From: RDYJ01 sp034931405
Lineage (GTDB): Bacteria; Cyanobacteriota; Cyanobacteriia; Cyanobacteriales; Nostocaceae
Length of the DNA: 64,000 nucleotides
Assembly: GCF_034931405.1 (NCBI RefSeq)
Contig: NZ_JAYGHA010000030.1
Location: 7,079 to 71,078, forward strand
Reading direction: 5' to 3'
Of the stretch, positions 42,311 through 51,220 are shown in pieces; position 1 is the first letter of the stretch, and each line of letters begins with the position of its first letter. A program made the translations under genes and the position numbers. The notes beneath the pieces were generated by a model that searched no databases, was not told where the DNA came from, and worked only from the letters and a program-made list of their open reading frames with translations.

Positions 42311-44071
42311 GTGAAAAATCAAAATTTTAAAAAATACATATTTTATGTTTCAATTTTGTCTGGGGAATTTTTTCTTTCTAATTTTTCATTACCAGTCAAT
42401 GCTCAAATAATTACCCAAACTGTAACCCCAACACCTGAGCAACTTAGGGAACTAGAAAAACAACCGACTTACTCACCTAATTTTGGTCCTCTACCAGAAA
42501 CACCTTTACCACCCCTAGAAGAATTACTTCCCAAACCAGATACCACTCCAACGACTCCCCAGCCATCACTAGAAGAGATTCCTGGAACAATTACAATTAC
42601 AAAGTTTGAAGTTATTGGTAGTACAGTTTTCAGTCAAGAAGAACTAGCAAAAAAACTAGAACCTTTTACTAATACTCCTATTTCTTTTGCTGAATTATTG
42701 AAGGCTAAAGAAGTTATTAATGAATTATATTTAGAAAATGGTTATATTACCTCTGGAGCTTTTATTCCTCCCCAAGAATTAAAAGATGGAGTGGTAAAAA
42801 TTGCAGTAATTGAAGGTAAAGTTGAATCAATTAATATTTCTGGGTTGAACAGATTGCGGCCTGGTTATGTTCGTAGTAGATTAGCTTTAGCAACAAAAGC
42901 ACCTTTAGATCAAAATCGCTTGCTGCAGGCTTTGCAAATGTTGCAAATTGATCCTCTAATTGCTAATTTATCAGCAGAATTAGCTGCTGGTTCTCGTGCT
43001 GGGGTAAGCGTTTTAGAAATTAAAGTGCGAGAGGCTGACGCTTTTTCAACAGAGATAAGTATTGATAATCAGCGATCGCCTAGTGTGGGTAGTGTGCGTC
43101 GTCAACTGCAAATCAATCACAACAATTTTTTAGGATTTGGAGATCGCTTTCAAGTTGGTTATATTAATACTGATGGTAGCAACTCCCTCAATGATTTGAG
43201 CTACACATTTCCCATCAATCCCTACAACGGGACTATCGGCTTGAGCTACAGTCGCACCCATACCAACATTATTGAAGATCCATTTAACATCTTAGATATT
43301 CAATCTGCATCTCGCAACTATCAAATTACTTATCGTCAACCCCTTTATCAAAGCCCGACAAAAGAATTTATATTGGGTTTAACAGGTTCTAGACAAGAGT
43401 CAGAAACCACCCTTTTAGATGAACCTTTTCCCTTATCTCCCGGTGCAAATGATCAAGGGGAAGTGAGAATTTCTGCTCTCCGTTTTTTTCAGGAATATAC
43501 TCAACGAGATAGTCAGCAAGTTTTTGCATTGCGATCGCAATTTAGCTTAGGAATTAATGCTTTTAATGCCACAAATAATGATGACGCTCCTGATAGTCAG
43601 TTTTTAACATGGCGTGGACAAACTCAATATTTGCGGTTATTAACACCAGATACAACATTATTATTGAGATCAGATATGCAATTAAGCGATCGCCCCTTAG
43701 TTGCACTAGAGCAATTTAGCGCCGGTGGACAGCAGAGCGTGCGCGGTTATCGACAAGACTCTTTACTAGCTGATAATGGCTTATTTGCCTCCGCAGAAAT
43801 TCGTACAGCAATTCTGCGCGTCCCCAAATGGCAAACCACTTTAGAATTAACTCCCTTTTTCGATTTGGGTACTGTTTGGAATCACTCAAATTCTGATGTA
43901 GACATCAAGCAAAAAACCCTATCGTCACTAGGTGTAGGTTTACGTTTATTAGTAGGTCAAAATTTTAACGCCAGATTTGATTGGGGTGTTCCCTTAGTTA
44001 AAGTTGATAGAACCGGAAACTCTTTACAAGAAAACGGTCTTTATTTCTCCATTGAATATAAACCTTTTTAG
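42311..44071 (+). CDS. TpsB/FhaC-family outer-membrane transporter
   Basis: 586 residues from a GTG with AAGGA nearby. Order: signal peptide (cleavage near VNAQ), a Pro-rich periplasmic linker (residues 40-90), two POTRA domains (ITKFEVIGSTVFSQEELAKK, then VKIAVIEGKVESINISG), and a 16-strand Omp85-type barrel from about residue 230. The conserved barrel-lid motif is SVRGYRQDSLLADNG (VRGY). The C terminus ends in aromatic Phe as expected for outer-membrane insertion. TpsB proteins export large TpsA adhesins or hemolysins; no TpsA gene is in the window, so the cargo must be elsewhere. Confidence 0.93.
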   Translation: MKNQNFKKYIFYVSILSGEFFLSNFSLPVNAQIITQTVTPTPEQLRELEKQPTYSPNFGPLPETPLPPLEELLPKPDTTPTTPQPSLEEIPGTITITKFEVIGSTVFSQEELAKKLEPFTNTPISFAELLKAKEVINELYLENGYITSGAFIPPQELKDGVVKIAVIEGKVESINISGLNRLRPGYVRSRLALATKAPLDQNRLLQALQMLQIDPLIANLSAELAAGSRAGVSVLEIKVREADAFSTEISIDNQRSPSVGSVRRQLQINHNNFLGFGDRFQVGYINTDGSNSLNDLSYTFPINPYNGTIGLSYSRTHTNIIEDPFNILDIQSASRNYQITYRQPLYQSPTKEFILGLTGSRQESETTLLDEPFPLSPGANDQGEVRISALRFFQEYTQRDSQQVFALRSQFSLGINAFNATNNDDAPDSQFLTWRGQTQYLRLLTPDTTLLLRSDMQLSDRPLVALEQFSAGGQQSVRGYRQDSLLADNGLFASAEIRTAILRVPKWQTTLELTPFFDLGTVWNHSNSDVDIKQKTLSSLGVGLRLLVGQNFNARFDWGVPLVKVDRTGNSLQENGLYFSIEYKPF

Positions 44072-44284
44072 ATACCCAATCACCATTTCTGTATAGAAAA
44101 CAACATTAACCTTTCTATTTAAGGGGGGTAAGTTTTAATGACAAAAAAATAATTGAAAATAACGGGCTATTTTGTCTAAATTTCTGTAAAATCGAAATCT
44201 AAATTACAAAAACCTTAATTATTCAGTTCATACCTCCTGCTTCCTTCCACTTGTCCATTGATAAATTTGAATTTTCAATTGCCT

Positions 44285-44791
44285 ATGTTTCGTCAGCTAA
44301 CTTTGTTTTGTATATTACTGAGTGTTTTCCTGATAGGTTGTTCTCCACCAACCACAGCTAAACCTACGAATACATCAGTTGCTCAAATTCAAGCACCATT
44401 ATCTCAAGGTCAAAATTTGCCAATTTCTGCTAAAGCGACCATTCCCAATGGCACACAAATCAACTTAGAAGTAGCGCAAACACCAGAACAGCAGGCGATG
44501 GGGTTAATGTATCGACCAGCTTTACCAGATGACAGGGGAATGTTGTTTGTATTTCCCTCACCCCAACCAGTCAGATTCTGGATGAAAAATGTACCCGTAG
44601 CTTTAGATATGGTATTTCTGCAAAATGGGGTGATTAAGTATATCCAGACTGCTGCACCCCCCTGTAATAGCGAACCTTGCCCCACCTACGGACCGAATGA
44701 GCCAATAGACCAAGTAATTGAACTCAGGTCTGGACGCGCTCAGGAATTAGGTTTACAGGTAGGAGATCAGGTCAAAATTCAGTTGTTATAG
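44285..44791 (+). CDS. DUF192 lipoprotein
   Basis: About 168 residues from ATG 44285; the TTG at 44258 adds nine unlikely residues. A lipoprotein signal (LFCILLSVFLIGC) puts the lipid-modified Cys near residue 20. The DUF192 domain follows: INLEVAQTPEQQAMGLMYRP, GMLFVFPSPQPVRFWMKNVP, ALDMVFLQNG and VIELRSGRAQELGLQVGD. DUF192 domains are small beta-rich modules of unknown role, usually extracytoplasmic. Stand-alone gene after the TpsB gene. Confidence 0.92.
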   Translation: MFRQLTLFCILLSVFLIGCSPPTTAKPTNTSVAQIQAPLSQGQNLPISAKATIPNGTQINLEVAQTPEQQAMGLMYRPALPDDRGMLFVFPSPQPVRFWMKNVPVALDMVFLQNGVIKYIQTAAPPCNSEPCPTYGPNEPIDQVIELRSGRAQELGLQVGDQVKIQLL

Positions 44792-44835
44792 CAGCAGTCA
44801 CAAGACAAAAGTTGATTCATTTCCCCCAGTACACT

Positions 44836-44944
44836 GCGGCGTAAGTAAACCAACCATTCTCAATCGCTAAAAAATTTATGACCTATTACTTTTGACTTTT
44901 GACTTTTGACTTTTGATTTTTGACTTCCGCCTTGCGGTACTAGT
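44836..44944. repeat. Dispersed repeat (second copy of 14966-15069)
   Basis: GCGGCGTAAGTAAACCAACC, CAATCGCTAAAAAAT, tandem CTTTTGA units, and CTTCCGCCTTGCGGTACTAG match the copy at 14966-15069. The rest of 44792-45458 has no credible gene. Confidence 0.78.
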
Positions 44945-45458
44945 CCCCGTTCCCTATATGAAGAATTGGTCAAGTTTGTATAAAGATACTGTGGTAAAAA
45001 AACTATTCCGTGAAATAAAGAGGTTAATATTTACCAGTAGTTCTCTTGACATTAGACCTAGCTTTTCCATAGCTAAAATCTTGGATTGAAAGTTTCATTC
45101 CAAAAATCCTCCTTTTGACATAAGTGTAAATAGTCATCAATAGACGAGTATAAGCTATGGAATCTTTGTTACTTCAGATGTGATGACATCAAGCACAAAA
45201 AACTCAATGGGATGAAGCCAATTTAAGGAGATAGTTAGTCCTACTTCAGTTTAGGGAAAACAAGCAGAATAAAACTAATCTTTTGTCAAAAAATTTAGCA
45301 GGAATAAATCATGACCTGCTACGAGGAAATAAAAATCATCTGTGCTGGAGTATTTATTCAGTCATAGGACAGTGACACATCAAATACTGGCTTTAGATCA
45401 CTGAGAAAAGAGGAAAGGATATATGATAATACACTCTACCCAAGGAGGTGAGATACAA

Positions 45459-45650
45459 ATGGCACAATCAAGATATTCTCGTTTAATTAATTTTCTCCAG
45501 GAAGATTTGGCAATTTCCGCAGCATCTCTATCTGTGGCTTTGCGTCATCGTGAGCAGGATACAGGCTCTTTAACGATGATCCTGTGGCAGTATGGATTGA
45601 TTACCCTAGAACAGTTAGAACAAATTTATGACTGGTTGGAGACTGCATAA
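45459..45650 (+). CDS. DUF2949-type small protein
   Basis: 63 residues from ATG 45459, chosen over ATG 45423 because a strong Shine-Dalgarno AGGAGGTGAG lies just upstream. The sequence SRYSRLINFLQEDLAISAAS followed by SLTMILWQYGLITLEQLEQIYDWLE is the small helical DUF2949 family, found mainly in cyanobacteria. Function unknown. A hairpin at 45839-45872 probably ends the transcript. Confidence 0.75.
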   Translation: MAQSRYSRLINFLQEDLAISAASLSVALRHREQDTGSLTMILWQYGLITLEQLEQIYDWLETA

Positions 45651-45838
45651 GTAAGCAATAGAAACCCAGAAAATCTATTGCTGGTAAATATTCTGGCGGC
45701 TAAATCTATGCAAATTCAATGTGGAACGGTTGAGCTACTTCAGGAGAATTGAGGTATGTCAAATCAACTCTGCTCTTTGCAAAGTTTGATCAATAGAACA
45801 ATTAACTCAGACAGTTTTTACTCATTCATATCTAAAAT

Positions 45839-45872
45839 AAAAAGGCGAGTTGATCAAAAACTCGCCTTTTTA
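45839..45872 (+). terminator. Rho-independent terminator
   Basis: AAAAGGCGAGT and ACTCGCCTTTT form an 11-bp stem around a short TGATCAAAA loop, followed by a T run. This is the cleanest terminator-like structure in the window. It lies 190 bases after the DUF2949 gene. Confidence 0.8.
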
Positions 45873-45932
45873 ATGTCAGGAGTCAGGAGTCAGGAGTCAG
45901 AAGGCATAAAGAAAGTAATTAATATATATTCT

Positions 45933-46008
45933 CCCCAATCCCCAATCCCCAATCCCCAATCCCCAATCCCCAATCCCCAATCCCCAATCCCCAATCCCCA
46001 ATCCCCAG
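45933..46008. repeat. CCCCAAT heptamer tandem repeat
   Basis: About eleven tandem CCCCAAT units, preceded by GTCAGGA units at 45878-45900. It sits against the 3' end of the aminotransferase gene. The open frame 45756-46025 is produced by these repeats and is not a gene. Confidence 0.95.
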
Positions 46009-46017
46009 TCACCTACC

Positions 46018-47166
46018 TTATCTAAAAACCTTACCTGCTGCGGCTATACCTGCACCGGGAGTAAATTGTTCATAGCCAAGTTCTGCAAGCACAACTTCCA
46101 ATGATGCGATACAGCTAAGAATATCGCGATCGCTCACAAATCCCAAATGACCAATACGGAAAATTTTATTACTCAGATGGTCTTGTCCACCAGCTAAAGC
46201 AATATCAAACCGCTTTTTCATCAATGAGCGAATTTTATCCGCTTCCATTCCTGGTACTGAGACAGCGGTAATGGCTGGACTAGCGCATTCATCAGCTGCA
46301 AACAATGGTAAATTTAAAGCCTTCATCGCCGCACGAGTCGCATTCTTTTGACGTTCATGACGAGTAAAGATTGACTCTAAACCCTCTTTTTTCATCATCC
46401 CCAAGGTGGTGTGTAGTGCCACCATCAAGTTAACTGGGGGAGTAAAGGGAGTGGTATTTTTAGCAGTCGATTTGCGGTATTTACCTAAATCTAAATAGTA
46501 TTTTGGCAATTTCGCAGTTTTGTAAGCTTCCCAAGCTTTAGGACTCACAGACACAAACCCTAAACCGGGGGGTATCATGTAACCTTTTTGGGAACCGGAC
46601 GCAACGACATCCAAACCCAACGCATCGACAGCGACATTGTAAGCACCCAAGCTAGTGACAGCATCAACAATAATTAATGCCTCACCGTGTGCTTTTACAT
46701 GACTGTTGATAGCTGCCAAATCATTAATTACACCTGTGGAAGTTTCGCTGTGGGTGATAATTACAGCTTTGATTTCTTTGTTGGTGTCAGCTTGTAATAT
46801 TTCCCCAAACTTAGCAGGGTCTAAAGGTTGTCCCCATTCTGCGGTGACAGTTTCTACATTCAAACCAAAAGCTTGACCAACTTCTACCCAACGTTCACCA
46901 AATTTACCATTAGAACCAACTAAAATGCGATCGCCAGGAGAAAGAAAATTAATCATCCCCGCTTCTACCGCACCAGTACCGCTGACATTCAGCATCAGTA
47001 CATCATTTTCAGTTTGGTGCAGCCATTTCAGGTTTGCTGTCACCTCACCCATCATGCTGCTAAATTCACCTGAACGGTGGCCGATGGGGTGTTTGGCCAA
47101 TGCCAGTAAAGCTGCTTCTGGAACTGGCGTAGGTCCAGGAATCATCAACATTAACTTATCGTCCAT
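46018..47166 (-). CDS. Alanine-glyoxylate/serine-pyruvate-type aminotransferase
   Basis: 382 residues from ATG 47166 (the ORF continues seven codons upstream without support). It is a fold-type I PLP enzyme of class V. Visible are LMIPGPTPVPEAALLALAKH, SGTGAVEAGMINFLSPGD, THSETSTGVINDL, VDAVTSLGAYNV (PLP-contacting Asp) and the Schiff-base Lys in VASGSQKGYM. Such enzymes run alanine:glyoxylate or serine:glyoxylate transamination and in cyanobacteria probably serve photorespiratory glycolate metabolism. The substrate cannot be fixed by eye. Relatives are sometimes mislabelled as a soluble hydrogenase subunit. Confidence 0.92.
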   Translation of the reverse strand: MDDKLMLMIPGPTPVPEAALLALAKHPIGHRSGEFSSMMGEVTANLKWLHQTENDVLMLNVSGTGAVEAGMINFLSPGDRILVGSNGKFGERWVEVGQAFGLNVETVTAEWGQPLDPAKFGEILQADTNKEIKAVIITHSETSTGVINDLAAINSHVKAHGEALIIVDAVTSLGAYNVAVDALGLDVVASGSQKGYMIPPGLGFVSVSPKAWEAYKTAKLPKYYLDLGKYRKSTAKNTTPFTPPVNLMVALHTTLGMMKKEGLESIFTRHERQKNATRAAMKALNLPLFAADECASPAITAVSVPGMEADKIRSLMKKRFDIALAGGQDHLSNKIFRIGHLGFVSDRDILSCIASLEVVLAELGYEQFTPGAGIAAAGKVFR

Positions 47167-47307
47167 TATCTGTATCCTAAAAATCAAATAAGAGTCAAAT
47201 TTGAGTATGTTTTGATCTGATGGTAAATTTTATAACTTTATCTACCAATTCATTCAGATTCTCATCAATTTATCCTACCTGAGAGATTGACCAATTCTCT
47301 GTAGATA

Positions 47308-47556
47308 TCAATCAGGAGTAACGACTTTTTCCGTAACATGATTGAGTGACCAACGATGCTCTACTCCTAAATATGAAGCTTGACAAAGTTCTTCTAATCG
47401 CTTTTGTTGTGCCGCAGCTTTTCGTAGGGTAATAATTAACTGACTAACTTCATACCGTAAATCCTGATTATTATTTACAGCATTCATTGTTTGCTTTTCT
47501 AACAGTTGCAGTATAAGTTCATAGTGGATAGGCGCAGGTAGAGGAAGTTGCTCCAT
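47308..47556 (-). CDS. DUF5340-like small cyanobacterial protein
   Basis: 82 residues from ATG 47556 (ATG 47565 is also possible). The start MEQLPLPAPIHYELILQLLEKQT followed by DLRYEVSQLIITLRKAAAQQKRLEE suggests a small two-helix protein; I recall the family as DUF5340, limited to cyanobacteria. The C terminus is VEHRWSLNH plus a short tail. No function known. Between trpC and the aminotransferase, same strand. Confidence 0.7.
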   Translation of the reverse strand: MEQLPLPAPIHYELILQLLEKQTMNAVNNNQDLRYEVSQLIITLRKAAAQQKRLEELCQASYLGVEHRWSLNHVTEKVVTPD

Positions 47557-47686
47557 GAAGTTCATGTAAAATTACTAATGTGAGATTTTAGCTTATCAAG
47601 AGTTTATCTCTTGCTAAATAAATTGTTACATAGCAAACAAAGTTTGGTCATTGGTCATTAGTCATTAGTCATTAGTTCTTTTCCAA

Positions 47687-47749
47687 TTCCCCAATCCCCA
47701 ATCCCCAATCCCCAATCCCCAATCCCCAATCCCCAATCCCCAATCCCCT
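47687..47749. repeat. CCCCAAT heptamer tandem repeat
   Basis: About nine tandem CCCCAAT units directly against the trpC stop. TCATTAG units at 47647-47675 precede them. Confidence 0.95.
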
Positions 47750-47750
47750 G

Positions 47751-48641
47751 TCACCTGTCACCGCTAAAAAGATTAGTAATTGCCAATTTCGGGTCTGGTT
47801 GTTTTACCAAAGACTCACCAATTAGTACAGCTGATGCGCCGGCTGTTTCGACTACACTTAAATCCTCTGGGGTATGAATTCCTGATTCACTCACTACCAG
47901 AATATTTCTATCCTGTAATTGACTACCTCTGTCTTTCAGTAATTGACAAGTAGTTTGTAAGTCAACGGAAAAATCCTCTAAGTTGCGATTATTTATACCA
48001 ACTAAAGAAACACCATCTAAGGATAAAACTCTGTCAAGTTCTTCTAAACTATGAACTTCTATCAAAGCAGCCATATTTAGCTTATTAGCAATTTTGACAA
48101 AATACTGTAAATCTTGATCACTGAGAATTGCTGCTATGAGTAAAACCGCATCTGCACCATTAATTCGCGCTAAATACATTTGATAAGGATAAATGATAAA
48201 TTCCTTACACAATAATGGTAAATCTACGGCAGCACGCACCAGAGATAAATTCTCAAAACTGCCTTGAAAAAACTTTTTATCTGTGAGAACAGAGAGACAA
48301 CTAGCACCACCGTCTTGATAGGATTTAGCGATTTCTACCGGGTCAAAATCTGCTCGTAACACTCCCTTACTAGGAGAAGCTTTTTTAACTTCTGCAATTA
48401 GGGCGGGTTTGGTTTTACCTTGACGTAATGCAGCGATAAAATCACGGGTTGGTGGTGCAGAAAGGGCTGTTTTTTGCAATTCTGCCAAAGGCAATTTTTC
48501 CCGCATTTGCTCAACTTCGATCTCTTTTTGCCAAACAATTTCTTCCAAAATATTATTTGGTGCTGAATCATCTAAAACTGTGTGGTAGCGGATAATTGAT
48601 ACATCAATAGCTGAACCAGATGAACGACGACGGATTTGCAT
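47751..48641 (-). CDS. trpC: Indole-3-glycerol phosphate synthase
   Basis: 296 residues from ATG 48641; the ORF beyond it comes from GGGAATA repeats and is rejected. It catalyses ring closure of CdRP to indole-3-glycerol phosphate in tryptophan synthesis. The TIM barrel shows ILEEIVWQKEIEVEQMREKLP, PALIAEVKKASPSKGVL with the catalytic Lys, LSVLTDKKFFQGS, LPLLCKEFIIYPYQMYLAR, LIEVHSLEELDR, VGINNRNLEDFSVDL and VSESGIHTPED. The first 30 residues are a short leader seen in cyanobacterial forms. It follows lpdA on the same strand by 110 bases of repeat-rich DNA. Confidence 0.96.
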   Translation of the reverse strand: MQIRRRSSGSAIDVSIIRYHTVLDDSAPNNILEEIVWQKEIEVEQMREKLPLAELQKTALSAPPTRDFIAALRQGKTKPALIAEVKKASPSKGVLRADFDPVEIAKSYQDGGASCLSVLTDKKFFQGSFENLSLVRAAVDLPLLCKEFIIYPYQMYLARINGADAVLLIAAILSDQDLQYFVKIANKLNMAALIEVHSLEELDRVLSLDGVSLVGINNRNLEDFSVDLQTTCQLLKDRGSQLQDRNILVVSESGIHTPEDLSVVETAGASAVLIGESLVKQPDPKLAITNLFSGDR

Positions 48642-48647
48642 TACTTT

Positions 48648-48690
48648 AGGGAATAGGGAATAGGGAATAGGGAACAGGGAACAGGGAATA
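48648..48690. repeat. GGGAATA/GGGAACA heptamer repeat
   Basis: About six heptamer units between lpdA and trpC. They are complementary to the units of the big array at 58155-58579. Confidence 0.92.
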
Positions 48691-48751
48691 AGTAACGGGA
48701 AATTGGAGAGAATAATCAATTACCAATTACCCATTACCAATTACCCATTAC

Positions 48752-50182
48752 CTAACTTGCGATCGCTCGTTTGTAGGCTTCATCCAGCACTTCTGATAGT
48801 GTAGGATGGGCGTGAACTAAATAAGCCAGGTCTTTTACAGATTGACGGTTAGCAACTGCGGCGGATGCTTCGTGAATTAAATCAGAAGCGTGTAAACCGA
48901 AAATATGCACACCTAATACTTCACCTGTATCTTTACGGTAAATCACTTTAGCGATACCATCGGCTTCATTTTCTGCTAAAGCTTTAGAATTGCCTTTGAA
49001 GTAACTCTTAGCAGTTCCAATTTCAAAGCCTTCAGCTAAACCCAATTCTTGAGCAGCTGGTTCTGTTAAACCCACATAACTAACTTCGGGATGGGTAAAA
49101 GCGGCTGCGGGAATACTGCGATAATCTGCTTTTTTGTCTCTACCCAGGATATTTTCTACCGCAATGATACCTTGAGCCGAAGCCGCGTGAGCTAACATCA
49201 TTTTCCCGTTAGCATCACCAATAGCATACAGATGGGGGACTACTTCACCTGCGGAAAGTACCGCCATTCCATCGTTAACAGGGATAAAATTCCGTTTATC
49301 CAGTTCCACACCCACAGAATCTAAACCAAGATTTTTAGTAGCGGGGATGCGACCTGTAGCTACTAAACAAGCATCAACTTCCAACACTTCTAAATCTTCT
49401 TTAGTTTGGAAATCTGCCAATTCAATTACAACTGGAGAACCAGGAATGATTTTTTTGGCGTATATTCCCACTTTGGTTTCAATATCGCGGGGAGTAATTA
49501 AAACCCGTTCTGCCAGTTTAGCAATATCGCGGTCAAATCCTGGCATTAACACATCTAGGGCTTCAATCATTGTCACTTCACAACCCAAAGCGGTGTAAAT
49601 ATCGGAAAATTCTAAACCGATGTAACCGCTACCAATAATTGCTATCCACTGGGGTAGAGATTCTAATTTTACCCCTTGGTCGCTGGTAAAGACTGTTTTG
49701 CCATCTACTTCAATTCCGGGAGGAACGAAGGGAACAGAACCAGGACAAAGAATGATATTTTGGGCTGTGATGGTTTTTTCACCGCTATCTGTAGAGACGG
49801 TGACTTTTTGTGAACCAGCGACTTTTCCCCAACCCCGGATAATATCGACTCCCAAGCGTTTGAGACTGTTGGTTAAGTCACCTTGAATTTTAGAAACAAG
49901 ATTATCGGCATGATTTGCGATCGCTTGCCGATCAAATTCTACATTACCAATTTGAATTCCCAAAGATTTCAGGTGGTGAGCGTTGCGTAACTCCCGCACT
50001 CTTCCTGAAGCAGCTAAAAGCGCCTTAGAAGGAATACAACCCCGGTTAACACAGGTTCCTCCCATGTCTGCTGCTTCAATAATCGCTGTTTTCAGACCAT
50101 AATTGACAGCGTGTAGGGCTGCGCCATGTCCACCTACACCTGCGCCAATAATCACTAAATCGTAATCAAATCCAGAACTCAC
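48752..50182 (-). CDS. lpdA: Dihydrolipoyl dehydrogenase (E3)
   Basis: 476 residues. This FAD flavoprotein reoxidises lipoyl groups of pyruvate dehydrogenase and the glycine cleavage system. Landmarks: DYDLVIIGAGVGGHGAALHA (FAD site), the redox disulfide GGTCVNRGCIPSKALL, AIIGSGYIGLEFSDIYTALG (NAD site), YAIGDANGKMMLAHAA (second FAD site) and the C-terminal catalytic VHAHPTLSE. trpC follows on the same strand; I recall the same adjacency in other Nostocales genomes. Confidence 0.96.
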   Translation of the reverse strand: MSSGFDYDLVIIGAGVGGHGAALHAVNYGLKTAIIEAADMGGTCVNRGCIPSKALLAASGRVRELRNAHHLKSLGIQIGNVEFDRQAIANHADNLVSKIQGDLTNSLKRLGVDIIRGWGKVAGSQKVTVSTDSGEKTITAQNIILCPGSVPFVPPGIEVDGKTVFTSDQGVKLESLPQWIAIIGSGYIGLEFSDIYTALGCEVTMIEALDVLMPGFDRDIAKLAERVLITPRDIETKVGIYAKKIIPGSPVVIELADFQTKEDLEVLEVDACLVATGRIPATKNLGLDSVGVELDKRNFIPVNDGMAVLSAGEVVPHLYAIGDANGKMMLAHAASAQGIIAVENILGRDKKADYRSIPAAAFTHPEVSYVGLTEPAAQELGLAEGFEIGTAKSYFKGNSKALAENEADGIAKVIYRKDTGEVLGVHIFGLHASDLIHEASAAVANRQSVKDLAYLVHAHPTLSEVLDEAYKRAIAS

Positions 50183-50391
50183 GTTAGTTTCCCCGTTTCT
50201 TTAACCTACTTATTTTTAACTTGATCTTCCCCCCGCTACAACATTTCACTTGGTGCGTTAGGATGACTGGGTAAAATTATATTTATATTTGGATAATGGG
50301 TTTTTGATGACATTTTGCCATTTTAGCCGATTTTACGATCATTGAGAATGTCGGTATAGCTGATATCCCCTTTGCTACCTCTGCAAAAGCA

Positions 50392-50556
50392 TCACTTAGT
50401 TTCATTAAGGCTGCCTCCATACTTAGGCTTTGGAGTTACCGCTACAGCTTCTACAGATTGCTTCATCTGCTTCACCAAATGCTCTAATACTTGCATCTGT
50501 TCTACTAGAGTCAATTGATCAATTTCACTTAAAACACGCTCAATTGAAACGCTCAT
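50392..50556 (-). CDS. Small antitoxin-like protein (DUF2281-type)
   Basis: 54 residues, below the usual length cutoff. The start MSVSIERVLSEIDQLTLVEQ, then MQVLEHLVKQM and KPKYGGSLNETK, resembles the short antitoxins that pair with PIN toxins or DUF2281 proteins. AGGAGAG lies 6 bases upstream of the ATG, a good ribosome binding site. No toxin follows; a 40-codon frame overlapping its stop (ATG at 50396-50398) may be the decayed start of one. The rest of 50183-50708 is empty. Confidence 0.65.
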   Translation of the reverse strand: MSVSIERVLSEIDQLTLVEQMQVLEHLVKQMKQSVEAVAVTPKPKYGGSLNETK

Positions 50557-50708
50557 TTTTTCTCTCCTATGGTAGAGTAATTGTGATTTGTTTACTCATA
50601 TTTTTAGATAGTTTTCCTAGATATTTTGATTATAAATATTTGTTACATCTTATAAAACTTTATTTTTATAAAAAGTTACAATACAACTAATCATACAACA
50701 GCCAAACC

Positions 50709-51050
50709 ATGTCTGAATCAGTGCAGTATATAACTAATACCCAGGGAGAAAAAGTTGGTGTATTGTTAAATCTGGAAACTTACCAACAGCTAACCAACTT
50801 ATCAGCAAATACAGAATTATTGATTGGGTTAAGTTTGGATGAGTTGCAAGCTTTAGCAGAAACTTCTTTGTCTCTTAAAAGTCAGATTCAATTAGATGAG
50901 TTATTAATGAAAAATGCTGAAAATCAATTGTCAAATGAAGAAAGTGAAACTCTAGATAGATTAATATCACAGATTGATCAATTGAATATTCTTAAAACCA
51001 GAGCAAGATATACATTAAACCAACTTCAAAACAAATCTAGAGTAGCGTGA
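50709..51050 (+). CDS. Phd/YefM-like antitoxin-like protein, copy 1
   Basis: 113 residues. The N terminus SVQYITNTQGEKVGVLLNLETYQQL is a Phd/YefM-type DNA-binding and dimerisation segment. Residues 40-113 are coiled helices (LSLDELQALAETSLSLK, then SNEESETLDRLISQIDQLN). It is almost identical to copy 2 at 52051. The stop overlaps the start of a truncated HNH gene, so copy 1 has lost its partner. The pair lies in an accessory patch with Uma2 and MITE sequences. Confidence 0.75.
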   Translation: MSESVQYITNTQGEKVGVLLNLETYQQLTNLSANTELLIGLSLDELQALAETSLSLKSQIQLDELLMKNAENQLSNEESETLDRLISQIDQLNILKTRARYTLNQLQNKSRVA

Positions 51051-51145
51051 GTGTTTATATTTCTGTTGAATTACAAACAAAAATTCGTCATCATTTTGTA
51101 GATTGTTGTGCTTACTGTCGTACTGCTGAATATTTAACAGTTTAA
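51047..51145 (+). pseudogene. Truncated HNH endonuclease fragment
   Basis: A 32-codon frame from GTG: SVYISVELQTKIRHH, then CCAYCRTAEYLTV, stop. It matches the first 32 residues of the HNH gene at 52389 (SVYISVELQEKIRHC, CCAYCLTAEYLTV). Similarity ends abruptly after AACAGTT, where unrelated sequence begins. The HNH catalytic part is missing, so this is the broken half of a duplication. Confidence 0.85.
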
Positions 51146-51220
51146 CATTATCAAGAAGTTAATTTGGTGTATCTTCGTTTAACTCAACCTACTACAATAG
51201 AGTATAATTAAGTAAAAAGT

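Noticed and set aside
45878..46008. Possible CRISPR array
   Set aside because: Units are 7 bp in pure tandem without spacers; these are short tandem repeats. The same holds for the other heptamer arrays.
45756..46025. An 89-codon open frame beside the aminotransferase
   Set aside because: Most of it translates a terminator hairpin and CCCCAAT repeats into repetitive PNPQSPI.
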